A stretch of DNA of 64,000 nucleotides from an uncultured Rickettsiales bacterium (GCA_900551865.1 URXV01000001.1:62001-126000); one strand, 5' to 3'; counted from the first letter of the stretch, positions 9,066-16,915 are shown. Numbers and translations: made by a program. Notes: generated by a model not told the origin, from the letters alone.

Positions 9066-9902
9066 ATGATAATTTCAGAAAAACAAAAAGAAAAAGCACG
9101 AATTTTTCAAAATTTGCATAAACAAAACAAGATGTTTATTTTACCGGGAGCCTGGAGCGTTGGAAGTGCACATATTTTTGAAAAACAGGGATTCAAAGCT
9201 GTGGGAACATCCAGCGCAGGGATAGCTTATAATTTAGGTTATTCGGACGGAGAAGAAATTTCTTTTGATGATTATGTCTGGATTGTTGGCAAAATAGCTA
9301 ATCGTTTGAGCATTCCTCTTTCTGTAGATTTTGAACGTGGTTATTCCGAGGATTCAACTGAAATTAAAGAAAATGCAAAACGTTTATTATATGCCGGAGC
9401 AGTCGGATTTAATATAGAAGACGGCTTGGCTGACGGTACTTTATCTCCGTTAGATAAGCAAATAGCAAAAATTAGCGCTCTTGTAGAATTAAAGCGGGAA
9501 TTAGGCATTGATTTTGTTATTAACGCCAGAACTTGTACTTATTGGCTGAATGTTGCAGATGAAAAAACAAAATTTCAAATTGCTGTTGAACGGGGCAATG
9601 CATTTGCAAAAGCCGGAGCTGATTGCGTTTTTATTCCCGGTGCTGTTGATGAACAAACCGTTGTACAATTGGTTAATAATATTAATGCGCCGCTGAATAT
9701 TATTCTTAACGGAGTATTTAACGACTTTAGTAAATTAGAAAAAATCGGAGTTAGACGATTAAGCGGCGGTTCGTCATTGGCACGTTATATCTTGGGCAAA
9801 ACAGTACAACAAGCTGAACATTTATATGAGGGGGTTGTTGAGGAATTGCTTAATACAGATTTTTCTTATGCTGAAGCTAATGAGTATTTTAATTTTGCTT
9901 AA
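9066..9902 (+). CDS. Isocitrate lyase/PEP mutase superfamily protein
   Basis: This 278-residue TIM-barrel protein of the PEP mutase/isocitrate lyase superfamily has FILPGAWSVGSAHIFEKQGF, VGTSSAGIAYNLGY, SVDFERGY, GAVGFNIEDG and DFVINARTC in family order. The KRCGH loop that carries the catalytic Cys of methylisocitrate lyase is missing (LADGTLSPLDK stands there). The usual NARTD is NARTC, so lyase activity of the PrpB type is unlikely and the reaction is unknown. The start at ATG 9066 is supported by GGGGA at 9056-9060; a TTG at 9054 is less likely. It follows the methyltransferase by 14 bases, so a link to alkylation damage is possible but only inferred. Confidence 0.8.
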   Translation: MIISEKQKEKARIFQNLHKQNKMFILPGAWSVGSAHIFEKQGFKAVGTSSAGIAYNLGYSDGEEISFDDYVWIVGKIANRLSIPLSVDFERGYSEDSTEIKENAKRLLYAGAVGFNIEDGLADGTLSPLDKQIAKISALVELKRELGIDFVINARTCTYWLNVADEKTKFQIAVERGNAFAKAGADCVFIPGAVDEQTVVQLVNNINAPLNIILNGVFNDFSKLEKIGVRRLSGGSSLARYILGKTVQQAEHLYEGVVEELLNTDFSYAEANEYFNFA

Positions 9903-10113
9903 TACTTTTATCGGAATTAATGGGTTTCTAATGTCGGTTTGTGGCATTCGGGCGTAAATAAAAATTTTAAATTTTTCGTTTGATGATAAAATAAGTTTAT
10001 GAGGAGCAATTTGAATAGTTTTTTTTGCGAAGAATTTTAAAGATTGTCTTTTTTATTGCAAAATGTTGTTGAAAACTATATGCTTATTTGTATTTAAACT
10101 TTAGGAGGATTGT

Positions 10114-10449
10114 ATGGCGGCGGCATATATGAATTTGTTTTTAGCTATTGTTTGTGAGGTTATTGCTACTTCATGTCTGAAACAATCTGAACAATTTACG
10201 CGGTTGTGGCCGACGTTGGCTATGGCTGCGGGATATGCAGCTGCATTTTATTTTCTTTCGCTTACGTTAAGGACGCTGCCGATAGGCATTGCGTATGCGA
10301 TATGGAGCGGCTTGGGTATAGTGCTGATTTCCTTAATCGGCTTTTTTGTTTTTAAGCAAAGTCTTGATATTCCTGCGTGTATTGGATTATCATTAATTAT
10401 TGCCGGAGTAGTTGTGGTTAATGTGTTTTCAAAAACTGCCGGGCATTAG
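10114..10449 (+). CDS. Small multidrug resistance exporter (EmrE-like)
   Basis: This 111-residue four-helix membrane protein exports cationic compounds by proton antiport as an antiparallel dimer. The essential membrane Glu of TM1 is present at Glu15 (AIVCEVIATS). GIAYAIWSGLGIVLISL matches the EmrE TM3 signature including its Trp, and SEQFTRLWPT matches the first loop. AGGAGG precedes ATG 10114. The 210-base upstream region (9903-10113) is AT-rich. It shows neither a clear promoter nor a guanidine-riboswitch motif, so an EmrE-type rather than a guanidine exporter role is preferred. Confidence 0.9.
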   Translation: MAAAYMNLFLAIVCEVIATSCLKQSEQFTRLWPTLAMAAGYAAAFYFLSLTLRTLPIGIAYAIWSGLGIVLISLIGFFVFKQSLDIPACIGLSLIIAGVVVVNVFSKTAGH

Positions 10450-10469
10450 GCAGATGAAAGAAGGGTGTG

Positions 10470-10811
10470 ATGGACAATAACAATGACACAGTTCCGTTTT
10501 CTCCGATTTTGATGATGGAGTTTATTCGCCAGACGACGGTTGCAAGATGCCTGTCCGGCGAATCGGCGGATATTGCGGTTCGGTTTAGATTGGACAGACC
10601 TTATTATGATGAAATAATGTCGTTTCCTTTGAAAGCTCAGCTTATCCGCCTGAAACTGGATTATGATGAGAAAGCGGAGATTTTGACGGTAAGAACAGAT
10701 GAGGTTCTATTAAACCGTTTTCGTGAACAGAAGTCTTTGGTTGAGATTGCCGGAAAATATGAGGGGCAGTATGCCGAAAGATATAAAAAGTTTATTGAAA
10801 TCGTGGAATAA
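10470..10811 (+). CDS. Conserved-looking hypothetical protein (113 aa)
   Basis: I do not recognise this protein. It is soluble, with no signal peptide or membrane segment and a mixed charged composition (ADIAVRFRLDRPYYDEI, then KLDYDEKAEILTVRTDEVLL). The predicted beta-strand-rich middle is followed by a C-terminal amphipathic helix with many Lys, Glu and Tyr. ATG 10470 follows AAAGAAGGG; an adjacent GTG at 10467 is in the same frame. It sits 20 bases after the SMR gene and 21 before the deacylase-like gene, so the three are probably one transcript, but no function follows from that. Confidence 0.6.
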   Translation: MDNNNDTVPFSPILMMEFIRQTTVARCLSGESADIAVRFRLDRPYYDEIMSFPLKAQLIRLKLDYDEKAEILTVRTDEVLLNRFREQKSLVEIAGKYEGQYAERYKKFIEIVE

Positions 10812-10832
10812 TCAGACATACGGAGGACATAA

Positions 10833-11687
10833 ATGCCGTTGATTACGAAATATGAATTTGAAGCGCCGGAAGAAGGGATAAAACTTTTAATTCTGGCGGC
10901 GGTGCATGGCAATGAAACAGCGGGAACGAAAGCCTGCAACAGACTTATGGCAGAATTAAACAGCGGAATGGTTACACTTAAAAAAGGTTTTTTGACCATT
11001 GTTCCGGTTTGCAATCCGGAAGCGTATCGCAAAGATGTCCGGTGTGTGGAAGAGAATCTGAACAGGGTTATGACGTTTCATGAGAACCCTCAAACATATG
11101 AACAACGTTTAGCTAATGAAATTTGTCCGTTAATTAAACGCAGCCGGGTAACGCTTGATTTGCATTCGACGCATTGTCCCGGCGACGTTCCTTTTGCTTT
11201 TTGCGATTATCCTGATAAATATAACCAGACGCTCATTAATGCGCTTGATGTGGAATATGTATTGGAAGGATGGCCGGAAATATACGGCAAGCAGCAGCAG
11301 ATAACGGATTATTCAACAGAGCATTGCGCCCATGCCTATGGAAAAACGGCGACAACGCTGGAGTGCGGGTATCATAAGGCGCCCGAAGCTGCCGAATTGG
11401 CTTACCGTGCGATTGTCGGAACACTGGCCGCATTTGGCATGATTGACGGAGAGTTGCCGCTTTCACGCCGGAAACAGCGTATCAGAATGGACAGTTTTGT
11501 TATTAAGGAACGTGAGGGAAAATTGTGCCGTGCTTATAAACATCTGGATAAAATAAGCAAGGGCGAGAGGTTGGCCGTTTATGATGACGGAGAGGCTTTG
11601 TATGCACCTGATGACGGATATATCCTTCTGCCTAATCTGGAAGCCGATTTAGGAACAGAGTGGTATTATCTTGGTTCGGTTGTATAA
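10833..11687 (+). CDS. Succinylglutamate desuccinylase/aspartoacylase family zinc hydrolase
   Basis: This 284-residue protein has the M14-like carboxypeptidase fold used by AstE and aspartoacylase. Zinc ligands are visible in AAVHGNETAG (His and Glu) and VTLDLHST (His). NLNRVM and the later TLECGYH, with the catalytic Glu, agree with the family. The last 60 residues form a beta-rich domain of the AstE type. These enzymes hydrolyse the amide bond of N-acyl amino acids, but the exact acyl substrate is not visible. AGGAC precedes the ATG. It is the last gene of the 10114-11687 set and is followed by a hairpin. Confidence 0.8.
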   Translation: MPLITKYEFEAPEEGIKLLILAAVHGNETAGTKACNRLMAELNSGMVTLKKGFLTIVPVCNPEAYRKDVRCVEENLNRVMTFHENPQTYEQRLANEICPLIKRSRVTLDLHSTHCPGDVPFAFCDYPDKYNQTLINALDVEYVLEGWPEIYGKQQQITDYSTEHCAHAYGKTATTLECGYHKAPEAAELAYRAIVGTLAAFGMIDGELPLSRRKQRIRMDSFVIKEREGKLCRAYKHLDKISKGERLAVYDDGEALYAPDDGYILLPNLEADLGTEWYYLGSVV

Positions 11688-11721
11688 AGCCGGACAGTAT
11701 GAAAAAGACGGGTAAAAATAC

Positions 11722-11740
11722 GGCGCCTTTTATTGGCGCC
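11722..11740. terminator. Hairpin between convergent genes
   Basis: GGCGCC, 7-base loop, GGCGCC lies between the + strand deacylase gene and the - strand acetyltransferase gene. On the - strand the stem is followed by GTATTTTT, so it may terminate both. Confidence 0.6.
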
Positions 11741-11751
11741 TTAATTGTGTT

Positions 11752-12525
11752 TCAGAATGAACTGACTTTCTTTTGTTGCAATAGGTTACTGAAATTCAGA
11801 ATATTTGTTTTTGGCGTATCTTGTTTCTGCCAAATCAGGCTTTGCGTTTCCTTGTTCAGGCTGACACCATGATATCCGCTGCGAATTAAATACTGCATTT
11901 TGTTAAACAGAGCGGGGATTCTGGCGTGGATGTTTTCTCCAAGGTACAGGCTGTAGGCTTTAGATGAGGCTGGCAGGGATTTTTCCTCTTCATCTTTGTG
12001 TGTTATCTTTTTTTCCAGATATAGAACCTTAACGCCGTCGGAAGGATCTTGGTCGACTTTGGTGATGGACATTCCGTGGTGCAGGGCATTTATCCAGCTG
12101 GCAGGGTTGTCAACGGCAATTTGGATGATGGCGTGTTTTCTGCCGCTATCAATAGCGTGTCCTTCAATGTATTCCAGCATTCTTTTCATCAGGCTGGAGC
12201 CTCTGTAAGCCGGGTCAACCAAAATTGCTTCATATAAAACGAGGTCTTCGTTGGGCAGATCCGGCCGAAATTCGGGCATATCCCTTTCTTCGCCGTTGTG
12301 CGGCATACCATAAACCGTCTGGGCAATCAATTCGTCTCCGTCAAAGACGCCCAGCATGTTTGAACTTTGGCCGTTTAATGATTTCATATAGTCAGCTTCT
12401 GTTCTGTGTAAAATGAAATGCTGTTCATCGGGGTGTAAACCGCTGATGATTTTTTGCTGCAGGTTCATGACGTCCTGCAAATTGCTGCCATCCAGTTTTT
12501 TTACGATTAAATGTTTCTTGTTCAT
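11752..12525 (-). CDS. GNAT family N-acetyltransferase with C-terminal extension
   Basis: This is a 257-residue protein. The first 170 residues form a GNAT acetyltransferase domain: LYEAILVDPAYRGSSLMKRMLEYIEGHA is the acetyl-CoA binding motif A, and HAIIQIAVDNPASWINALHHGM is motif B. The last 80 residues (GENIHARIPALFNKMQYLIRSGYHGV) are an extra basic region I do not recognise. An AGAGGT ribosome binding site precedes the ATG on the - strand. A terminator-like hairpin with a U-run lies immediately upstream, so expression may be controlled by attenuation. The acceptor substrate is unknown. Confidence 0.8.
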   Translation of the reverse strand: MNKKHLIVKKLDGSNLQDVMNLQQKIISGLHPDEQHFILHRTEADYMKSLNGQSSNMLGVFDGDELIAQTVYGMPHNGEERDMPEFRPDLPNEDLVLYEAILVDPAYRGSSLMKRMLEYIEGHAIDSGRKHAIIQIAVDNPASWINALHHGMSITKVDQDPSDGVKVLYLEKKITHKDEEEKSLPASSKAYSLYLGENIHARIPALFNKMQYLIRSGYHGVSLNKETQSLIWQKQDTPKTNILNFSNLLQQKKVSSF

Positions 12526-12558
12526 GAAAAATACCTCTGCGTTTTTGAAATCTGCAAT

Positions 12559-12586
12559 AAAAAAAAGATTTGAGAAAGCTCAAATC
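12559..12586 (-). promoter_or_regulatory. Terminator-like hairpin in the leader of the GNAT gene (possible attenuator)
   Basis: On the - strand an 8-bp stem GATTTGAG/CTCAAATC with a 4-base loop is followed by a run of eight T. It ends only about 35 bases before the start codon. A 33-codon ORF on the - strand starts upstream of the hairpin, and its TGA overlaps the acetyltransferase ATG (ATGA). It has no good ribosome binding site. This could be a leader-peptide or riboswitch type attenuator, or simply the terminator of an upstream transcript. The remaining sequence from 12587 to 12912 shows no gene I can support. Confidence 0.55.
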
Positions 12587-12912
12587 CTGCGACTAACTTA
12601 TCCGTATGCGAAAGACAAGTCATCGTCGCAATGTCAATCTGCGCAGACGCAGGGCAATATGTATAACTAAAACAGCCATTTATCTAAATCTTAAATTTTA
12701 ACTTTGCAGAATATGTCATATATTTGTTTTTTTGTCAAGAGCTTTTTGTGCAAAAAATTGCAGGGAGATTGGAACTCTAATAGCAGGAGGCGCTAAAAGT
12801 GTGCGTGAATACATTAAACACGCGTACGAGCGAAACAACCGGCACAGGAAAATATTAAGGCTATGCGATAACGCAGACGGTTAAAATGTGGTGAGCGGCG
12901 GTCAGAGGATAC

Positions 12913-12940
12913 AAAAAAGCAGGCAGATTTTTCTGCCTGC
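12913..12940 (-). terminator. Intrinsic terminator of the repeat-containing membrane protein gene
   Basis: On the - strand the perfect 8-bp stem GCAGGCAG/CTGCCTGC has loop AAAAAT. It is followed by TTTTTTGT, 16 bases after the stop of the gene at 12957-13508. Confidence 0.9.
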
Positions 12941-12956
12941 GAAAGTATGATGCGGG

Positions 12957-13508
12957 TTAGTATCCTTGGTCGACTTCTATGATAAATCCGCCGATTTGCC
13001 CGTCCGGATAAGCCTGATTTCCGGGATAAGGCTGCCCATTCGGGTAGGGTTGTCCATTCGGATATATTTGGCCGTTTGGGTATGCCTGACCGTCCGGATA
13101 TCCCTGACGTTTGGCGCCGGGCTGTTTTCCCTGGCGATTTTTTGCGGCAACATTATCTGTTGTCGGCGCTATTTCCTGCATTCCACGGTGAAATTTCTTT
13201 GGTTTGGACATATTGTTATGGTGCCGGGCAAACATCGGGCCGTAATAATAATTGTCTGCGTAGCGGCAGCGTCCGCAATTGCCGACCATGATTCCGGCAA
13301 TGAAAACCAGAATCAGAACAACCAACATCATAAAGATTCTTTTGCATTGGCAGCATTCGCAGCCGCAGTTTGAACCGCAGCCGTTGTGGCCGTTTTCGCC
13401 GTATTTGTTTTCGCCATATCCGTTTTCGCGATTGGTTTCTTCGTTGCCGTATTTGGTGTTGTCATCTCTGTAATCTACCATCGTTTTACCTTTCCAAAAT
13501 ATGAACAT
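12957..13508 (-). CDS. Single-pass membrane protein with Cys cluster and YPNGQ repeats
   Basis: I do not recognise a family. The 183 residues fall into four parts. First is a polar N-terminus with YGEN-type repeats (ENGYGENKYGENGHNG). Second is a Cys cluster GCGSNCGCECCQCK. Third is a transmembrane helix (IFMMLVVLILVFIAGIMVG). Last is a basic stretch ending in about seven near-tandem five-residue YP(N/D)GQ repeats. Low-complexity Pro/Gly/Tyr repeats suggest a surface or periplasmic stalk, or a scaffold that self-associates; this is inference. Two starts are possible, ATG 13508 with GAGGAG nine bases upstream or ATG 13481 with GGAAAGG. The topology would put the Cys cluster on the cytoplasmic side and the repeats outside. 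A strong terminator follows. Confidence 0.7.
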   Translation of the reverse strand: MFIFWKGKTMVDYRDDNTKYGNEETNRENGYGENKYGENGHNGCGSNCGCECCQCKRIFMMLVVLILVFIAGIMVGNCGRCRYADNYYYGPMFARHHNNMSKPKKFHRGMQEIAPTTDNVAAKNRQGKQPGAKRQGYPDGQAYPNGQIYPNGQPYPNGQPYPGNQAYPDGQIGGFIIEVDQGY

Positions 13509-13698
13509 GTAAGTTTTCTCCTCTTTTTAGGGTGTTTTTTATATAATCACGGAACGGCATTTTTCCAGTAGGGGCAATTTTTGTTTGCAAAAATAAATAC
13601 AGACCTTACAATCAGCGGTGAGTTTATTATAAAAGGGAAGACAGTGCGGGCACTTTATATTCTGCCTGTATTGTTTTTGCGAAAGGAAAGGGAACAAG

Positions 13699-14376
13699 AT
13701 GGCGCGCCTGATGGATTTGCTGCTGGGGCTGGCTAAATGGCCGGCGGCGCTGCTGGCAGTTTTGTCTTTGCCGGCGCTGGTGCAGGCTCTGCACTATCTG
13801 CAACTGGGAAATCTGCGTTTTTTTGCTTTTGCGGGCGGCGCTTTTTTGTATTTGGCGCTGAAAATTATTGCGGCAGCCCGGTCAAATATTTCCATGCAGA
13901 TTTTGGCACACGAGCTGACGCATACTTTTTTTGCTCTGCTGACGTTTCATAAGGTTGTGCATATTCATCTGAATATGGACGAGTCCGGTGGGGCGATGGG
14001 ATTTAAAGGCAAAGGTAACTGGCTGATTACAATCGCCCCGTATTTTTTTCCGTTGTTTTTGTTTTTTATGATGCTGGCAGTTACCTTTTTTTCAAGCAAA
14101 ATTCCCGACAGCCTGATGGTTAACGGTGTTTTCGGCTATTTTTTTGCTTATCATCTGGAGAGTATTCTGGTGCAAATTCATGGGGAACAACCGGATTTTC
14201 AGGAGGTCGGTTTTCCGTTTTGCTGGCTGTTTTTGCCCGGGGCGAACCTGTTTGCCTGTTCGGCAGTACTGGCTTTTAACAACGGCGGGTGGCTCAGCGT
14301 TGAAAAGTATGTTACGGCAGTTTACAAGTTAAATGTACGAAATATTACCGAAATTATGAGCTATTTCACCGGTTGA
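13699..14376 (+). CDS. Membrane metalloprotease-like protein (HELTH motif, M50-like)
   Basis: This 225-residue polytopic membrane protein has about five hydrophobic segments. HELTH at residues 71-75 is an HExxH zinc motif at the edge of a membrane helix. GNWLITIAPYFFPLFLFFM about 35 residues later resembles the second conserved region of M50 site-2-protease relatives. A third metal ligand is not obvious. If active it would cut substrates within or near the inner membrane, but no target is suggested by the neighbours. GAAAGGAAAGGGAAC precedes the ATG. It stands alone between an oppositely oriented gene on each side. Confidence 0.6.
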   Translation: MARLMDLLLGLAKWPAALLAVLSLPALVQALHYLQLGNLRFFAFAGGAFLYLALKIIAAARSNISMQILAHELTHTFFALLTFHKVVHIHLNMDESGGAMGFKGKGNWLITIAPYFFPLFLFFMMLAVTFFSSKIPDSLMVNGVFGYFFAYHLESILVQIHGEQPDFQEVGFPFCWLFLPGANLFACSAVLAFNNGGWLSVEKYVTAVYKLNVRNITEIMSYFTG

Positions 14377-14434
14377 TGCCGGGGAGACATATGCATATAT
14401 GCAGTCCTAATGGAGAAGCAGACAGGAGGCGGGA

Positions 14435-15325
14435 TTACCAACTTATGGAGCAGCCTGTTGCGGCAGAAGTTATTTTGACGGGAATGCCTAAGGGTACAAT
14501 GCTGCGGTTAGGTATGTGCCCGTAATTGAAACCGGAGATGACAGGAATGTTCAGCCCTTCAGTAAAGTCCTTGATGCAGGCGTCGATATCGCCGTCAAAA
14601 CTGTCAATAACGATGCAATCGGAAAAAGCGCCAATGATAATGCCGTGCAATTTATCAAAATTTTTCAGCTGTTTTAACTGGTTGAACATCAAATCAAGCT
14701 TATAGGTCTTTTCGTCGGTATCTTCGATGAGAAGGACTTTTCCGGCGAGGTCCGGCATATAGCCTGTTCCGGCCAGATAAAGGAAAGATGTCAGACAACC
14801 GCCGACGATTTGTCCTTCTGCCTTGCCCGGATACAGCGATGTTCCGCTTTTCAGATGGTGAACCGGAGCGAAAAGGACGTCTTTGAGCGAAGTTTCCAGT
14901 TCCGGGTTAAGGGAATCGTCTTTTATATCGTAAACAGGCAGAAAACCGGTGTATGCAGGTGTTGAAGCACGGGCAATCAGGGCATTTTGTACTGCGGTAA
15001 CGTCACTTAAACCGAACAGGGGTTTTGAATGCCGGGCAATGATATCATAATCTAAAAAATTCAGCATGCGGGAAGATCCTCCGGCACCGCGAATGGCAAA
15101 GAGGGCTTTGACTTCAGGGTCGCGGTACATTTCGGTAAGACACTTTCCGCGTTCTGCGTCGGTTCCGGCCATGTAGCGGTATGCGTATGACAAGTTTGGT
15201 GCCAGTTTGACCTTGAGATGGAGTTTTTGTTCAAAGTAATTTACGGCTGGCACGATATCCCGGCCTTCAAGTCCTGAAGAGGTAGCGACAAAACCGACGG
15301 TGTCTCCCGGTTGCAATAAGCTCAT
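14435..15325 (-). CDS. ldcA: LD-carboxypeptidase (peptidase S66 family)
   Basis: This is a 296-residue cytosolic serine peptidase that removes the terminal D-Ala from murein tetrapeptides during peptidoglycan recycling. The expected catalytic triad is present: Ser107 in FGLSDVT, Glu201 in LLIEDTDEKTYKLD and His270 in NYGHIPN. The oxyanion region IRGAGGSSRML and the start SLLQPGDTVGFVATSS also match the family. Its ATG overlaps the stop of the Mur-ligase gene by four bases (ATGA), so the two are translationally coupled. The product tripeptide is the substrate expected for an Mpl-type ligase, which supports a shared recycling role. Confidence 0.88.
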   Translation of the reverse strand: MSLLQPGDTVGFVATSSGLEGRDIVPAVNYFEQKLHLKVKLAPNLSYAYRYMAGTDAERGKCLTEMYRDPEVKALFAIRGAGGSSRMLNFLDYDIIARHSKPLFGLSDVTAVQNALIARASTPAYTGFLPVYDIKDDSLNPELETSLKDVLFAPVHHLKSGTSLYPGKAEGQIVGGCLTSFLYLAGTGYMPDLAGKVLLIEDTDEKTYKLDLMFNQLKQLKNFDKLHGIIIGAFSDCIVIDSFDGDIDACIKDFTEGLNIPVISGFNYGHIPNRSIVPLGIPVKITSAATGCSISW

Positions 15326-16689
15326 TTTAAATTCTCCAAAATTTCGTATCCTAAATCAGTTATGGAATTGTCCCGGGCGCCCATAAGAACGATACGGTCT
15401 CCGGGGCGGGCGATTTTTAACAGGTGTTCTTTCAGCTCTGACCGGGTTGAAAAGTACAATGCGCTGGCTTCGGCAGTTTGAGCATGTTTTATCAAGTCTA
15501 ATGAAGAGATGTCGCGTTTGACAGTCCCTCCGGCAAAGAAAATTTCCGGAAGCATGAGGATATCTTCTTTATCCATATGGCTTGCAAAAGCGTCCATGAT
15601 TTCCTTTCCCATCATGCGCATCGGAGAGAAGCCGTGCGGCTGGAACATAATCAGGAGCCGTCCGGCATAACTTTTCAGGGCGGACATGGAGGCGCTGACT
15701 TTGTCCGGATTGTGGGCAAAATCGTCAATAACCGTAATGTTATTGACCTGTCCCAAGACTTCAAGGCGGCGTTTGGTGCCCAGGAAATTTTCGAGAATTT
15801 TGCAGGAAGTTTCCGGCTGAATGTCTAGCAGCGAGCAGGCGGCGGCGGCGCACATGGCGTTGGCGACATTGAATGCGCCAATCAGGTTTAGTTTGTAATT
15901 TTTGCCGCGGAAGACGTAGGCGGTTCCGTCGGATACGGCGGTGATATTTTCGGCAAATAGATCGGCGTTTGGGTCTGTTATGCCGAAAGTAACAGTTTCG
16001 GGGGCAAGTCCCGGAAGATTCCGGCTGTTTATATTGTCCAGATTAATGACGGCTCCTTTGACGGCGCGGCGGGCAAAATCTCCGAAAAGTGTCTGTAATT
16101 CATTGATTGGCTTATGATCCAGGGAAATGTTGTTTATGACGGCAATGTACGGCGTATATTTTTCAATGGAGCCATCGCTTTCGTCAGCTTCAATAACGCA
16201 GCAGCGGCCGTTGTTCAAAACAACGTTAGGGATTCCGGGGCGTTGTTCGTAGTTTTTTAACAAAGCGCCGTTGATAACAAGGGGTTTTTTTCCGGCGCAG
16301 TCAAGAATATAGCCAATCATGGCGGTTACAGTGGATTTCCCGCTGGTTCCGCCGACGGCAATGTTGTGAGCATAGGAGGCAAAAATTTCGGCCAGCAGGT
16401 CGGAGCGGCGTTTAACGGGGATATTTAATTCACGGGCTCTTTTTATGTCGGGAATGGTGTCTTCTACGGCCGTAGATGCATAAAGGACGTCAAAGCCGCT
16501 ATCCAGCATGGAACCGTCCTGCGGAAAGATTTTTATGCCGACGTTTTCGAGCGCTTGCTTATTGTGTTGGTCTTTGCCCTGATCAAAGCTGCGGTCAGAA
16601 CCGTAAACGTCGTTTCCCATATATTTTGAAATCTGCGCCAATGCGCTCATGCCGCTGCCGGAAACGGCGCAAAAACCTACTTTTGCCAT
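15322..16689 (-). CDS. mpl: Mur ligase, probably UDP-MurNAc:tripeptide ligase (Mpl-like)
   Basis: This 455-residue Mur-ligase has the three expected domains. The N-terminal Rossmann part is of the MurC/Mpl kind (VGFCAVSGSGMSALAQI, YGSDRSFDQ). The ATP domain has P-loop GGTSGKST (residues 113-120), CVIEADESDGSI and NISLDHK. The C-terminal domain has VIDDFAHNPDKV and MFQPHGFSP. MurC and Mpl are hard to separate by eye. I favour Mpl, which re-attaches recovered tripeptide to UDP-MurNAc, because the next gene is an LD-carboxypeptidase and no other murein synthesis genes are near. It is transcribed away from a TetR gene. A small hairpin followed by CCTCTTTTTT lies in its - strand leader near 16700-16730. 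Confidence 0.75.
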   Translation of the reverse strand: MAKVGFCAVSGSGMSALAQISKYMGNDVYGSDRSFDQGKDQHNKQALENVGIKIFPQDGSMLDSGFDVLYASTAVEDTIPDIKRARELNIPVKRRSDLLAEIFASYAHNIAVGGTSGKSTVTAMIGYILDCAGKKPLVINGALLKNYEQRPGIPNVVLNNGRCCVIEADESDGSIEKYTPYIAVINNISLDHKPINELQTLFGDFARRAVKGAVINLDNINSRNLPGLAPETVTFGITDPNADLFAENITAVSDGTAYVFRGKNYKLNLIGAFNVANAMCAAAACSLLDIQPETSCKILENFLGTKRRLEVLGQVNNITVIDDFAHNPDKVSASMSALKSYAGRLLIMFQPHGFSPMRMMGKEIMDAFASHMDKEDILMLPEIFFAGGTVKRDISSLDLIKHAQTAEASALYFSTRSELKEHLLKIARPGDRIVLMGARDNSITDLGYEILENLK

Positions 16690-16787
16690 ATTTTTCGTCC
16701 TTATAAAAAAGAGGGCATCCTTGCGGGTGCGTTTGTTGTATGAAACGATTTTAAAGCGGAAAGGTTAACTTTTGTATAAAAAAGTGC

Positions 16788-16816
16788 TTGAACAGTGTTC
16801 AAAAATGGGTTATTCT
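16788..16816. promoter_or_regulatory. Perfect palindromic operator overlapping a promoter of the second TetR gene
   Basis: TTGAACA-G-TGTTCAA (16788-16802) is a perfect 15-base palindrome of the kind bound by TetR-family dimers. TTGAAC inside it (16788-16793) lies 17 bases before TATTCT (16811-16816), a plausible -35/-10 pair for the + strand gene at 16916. The site lies between the divergent mpl-like and TetR genes, so it could control one or both. Confidence 0.65.
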
Positions 16817-16915
16817 GTTACCAGTTAAAATGTAGTAAAATACCAGCATACGGCTTTACTGCGAATGAACCGGATTTTACGGCAATGAACTGAATTTTAT
16901 AACAGACGGGTTGAA

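Noticed and set aside
9903..10113. Guanidine (ykkC-type) riboswitch before the SMR gene
   Set aside because: SMR genes often have one, but neither the conserved ACGRG-type motifs nor the paired stems are visible in this AT-rich stretch, and the protein looks EmrE-like.
6700..10113. Attachment-site repeat of the tRNA-Glu 3' end downstream of the repair cassette
   Set aside because: I looked for a copy of the T-arm/acceptor sequence after 9902 and found none, and there is no integrase gene.
12801..12884. 27-codon ORF starting GTG with AGGAGG upstream
   Set aside because: The spacing is about 10 bases and two GTG frames compete. The peptide is a short basic sequence with no family and could arise by chance.
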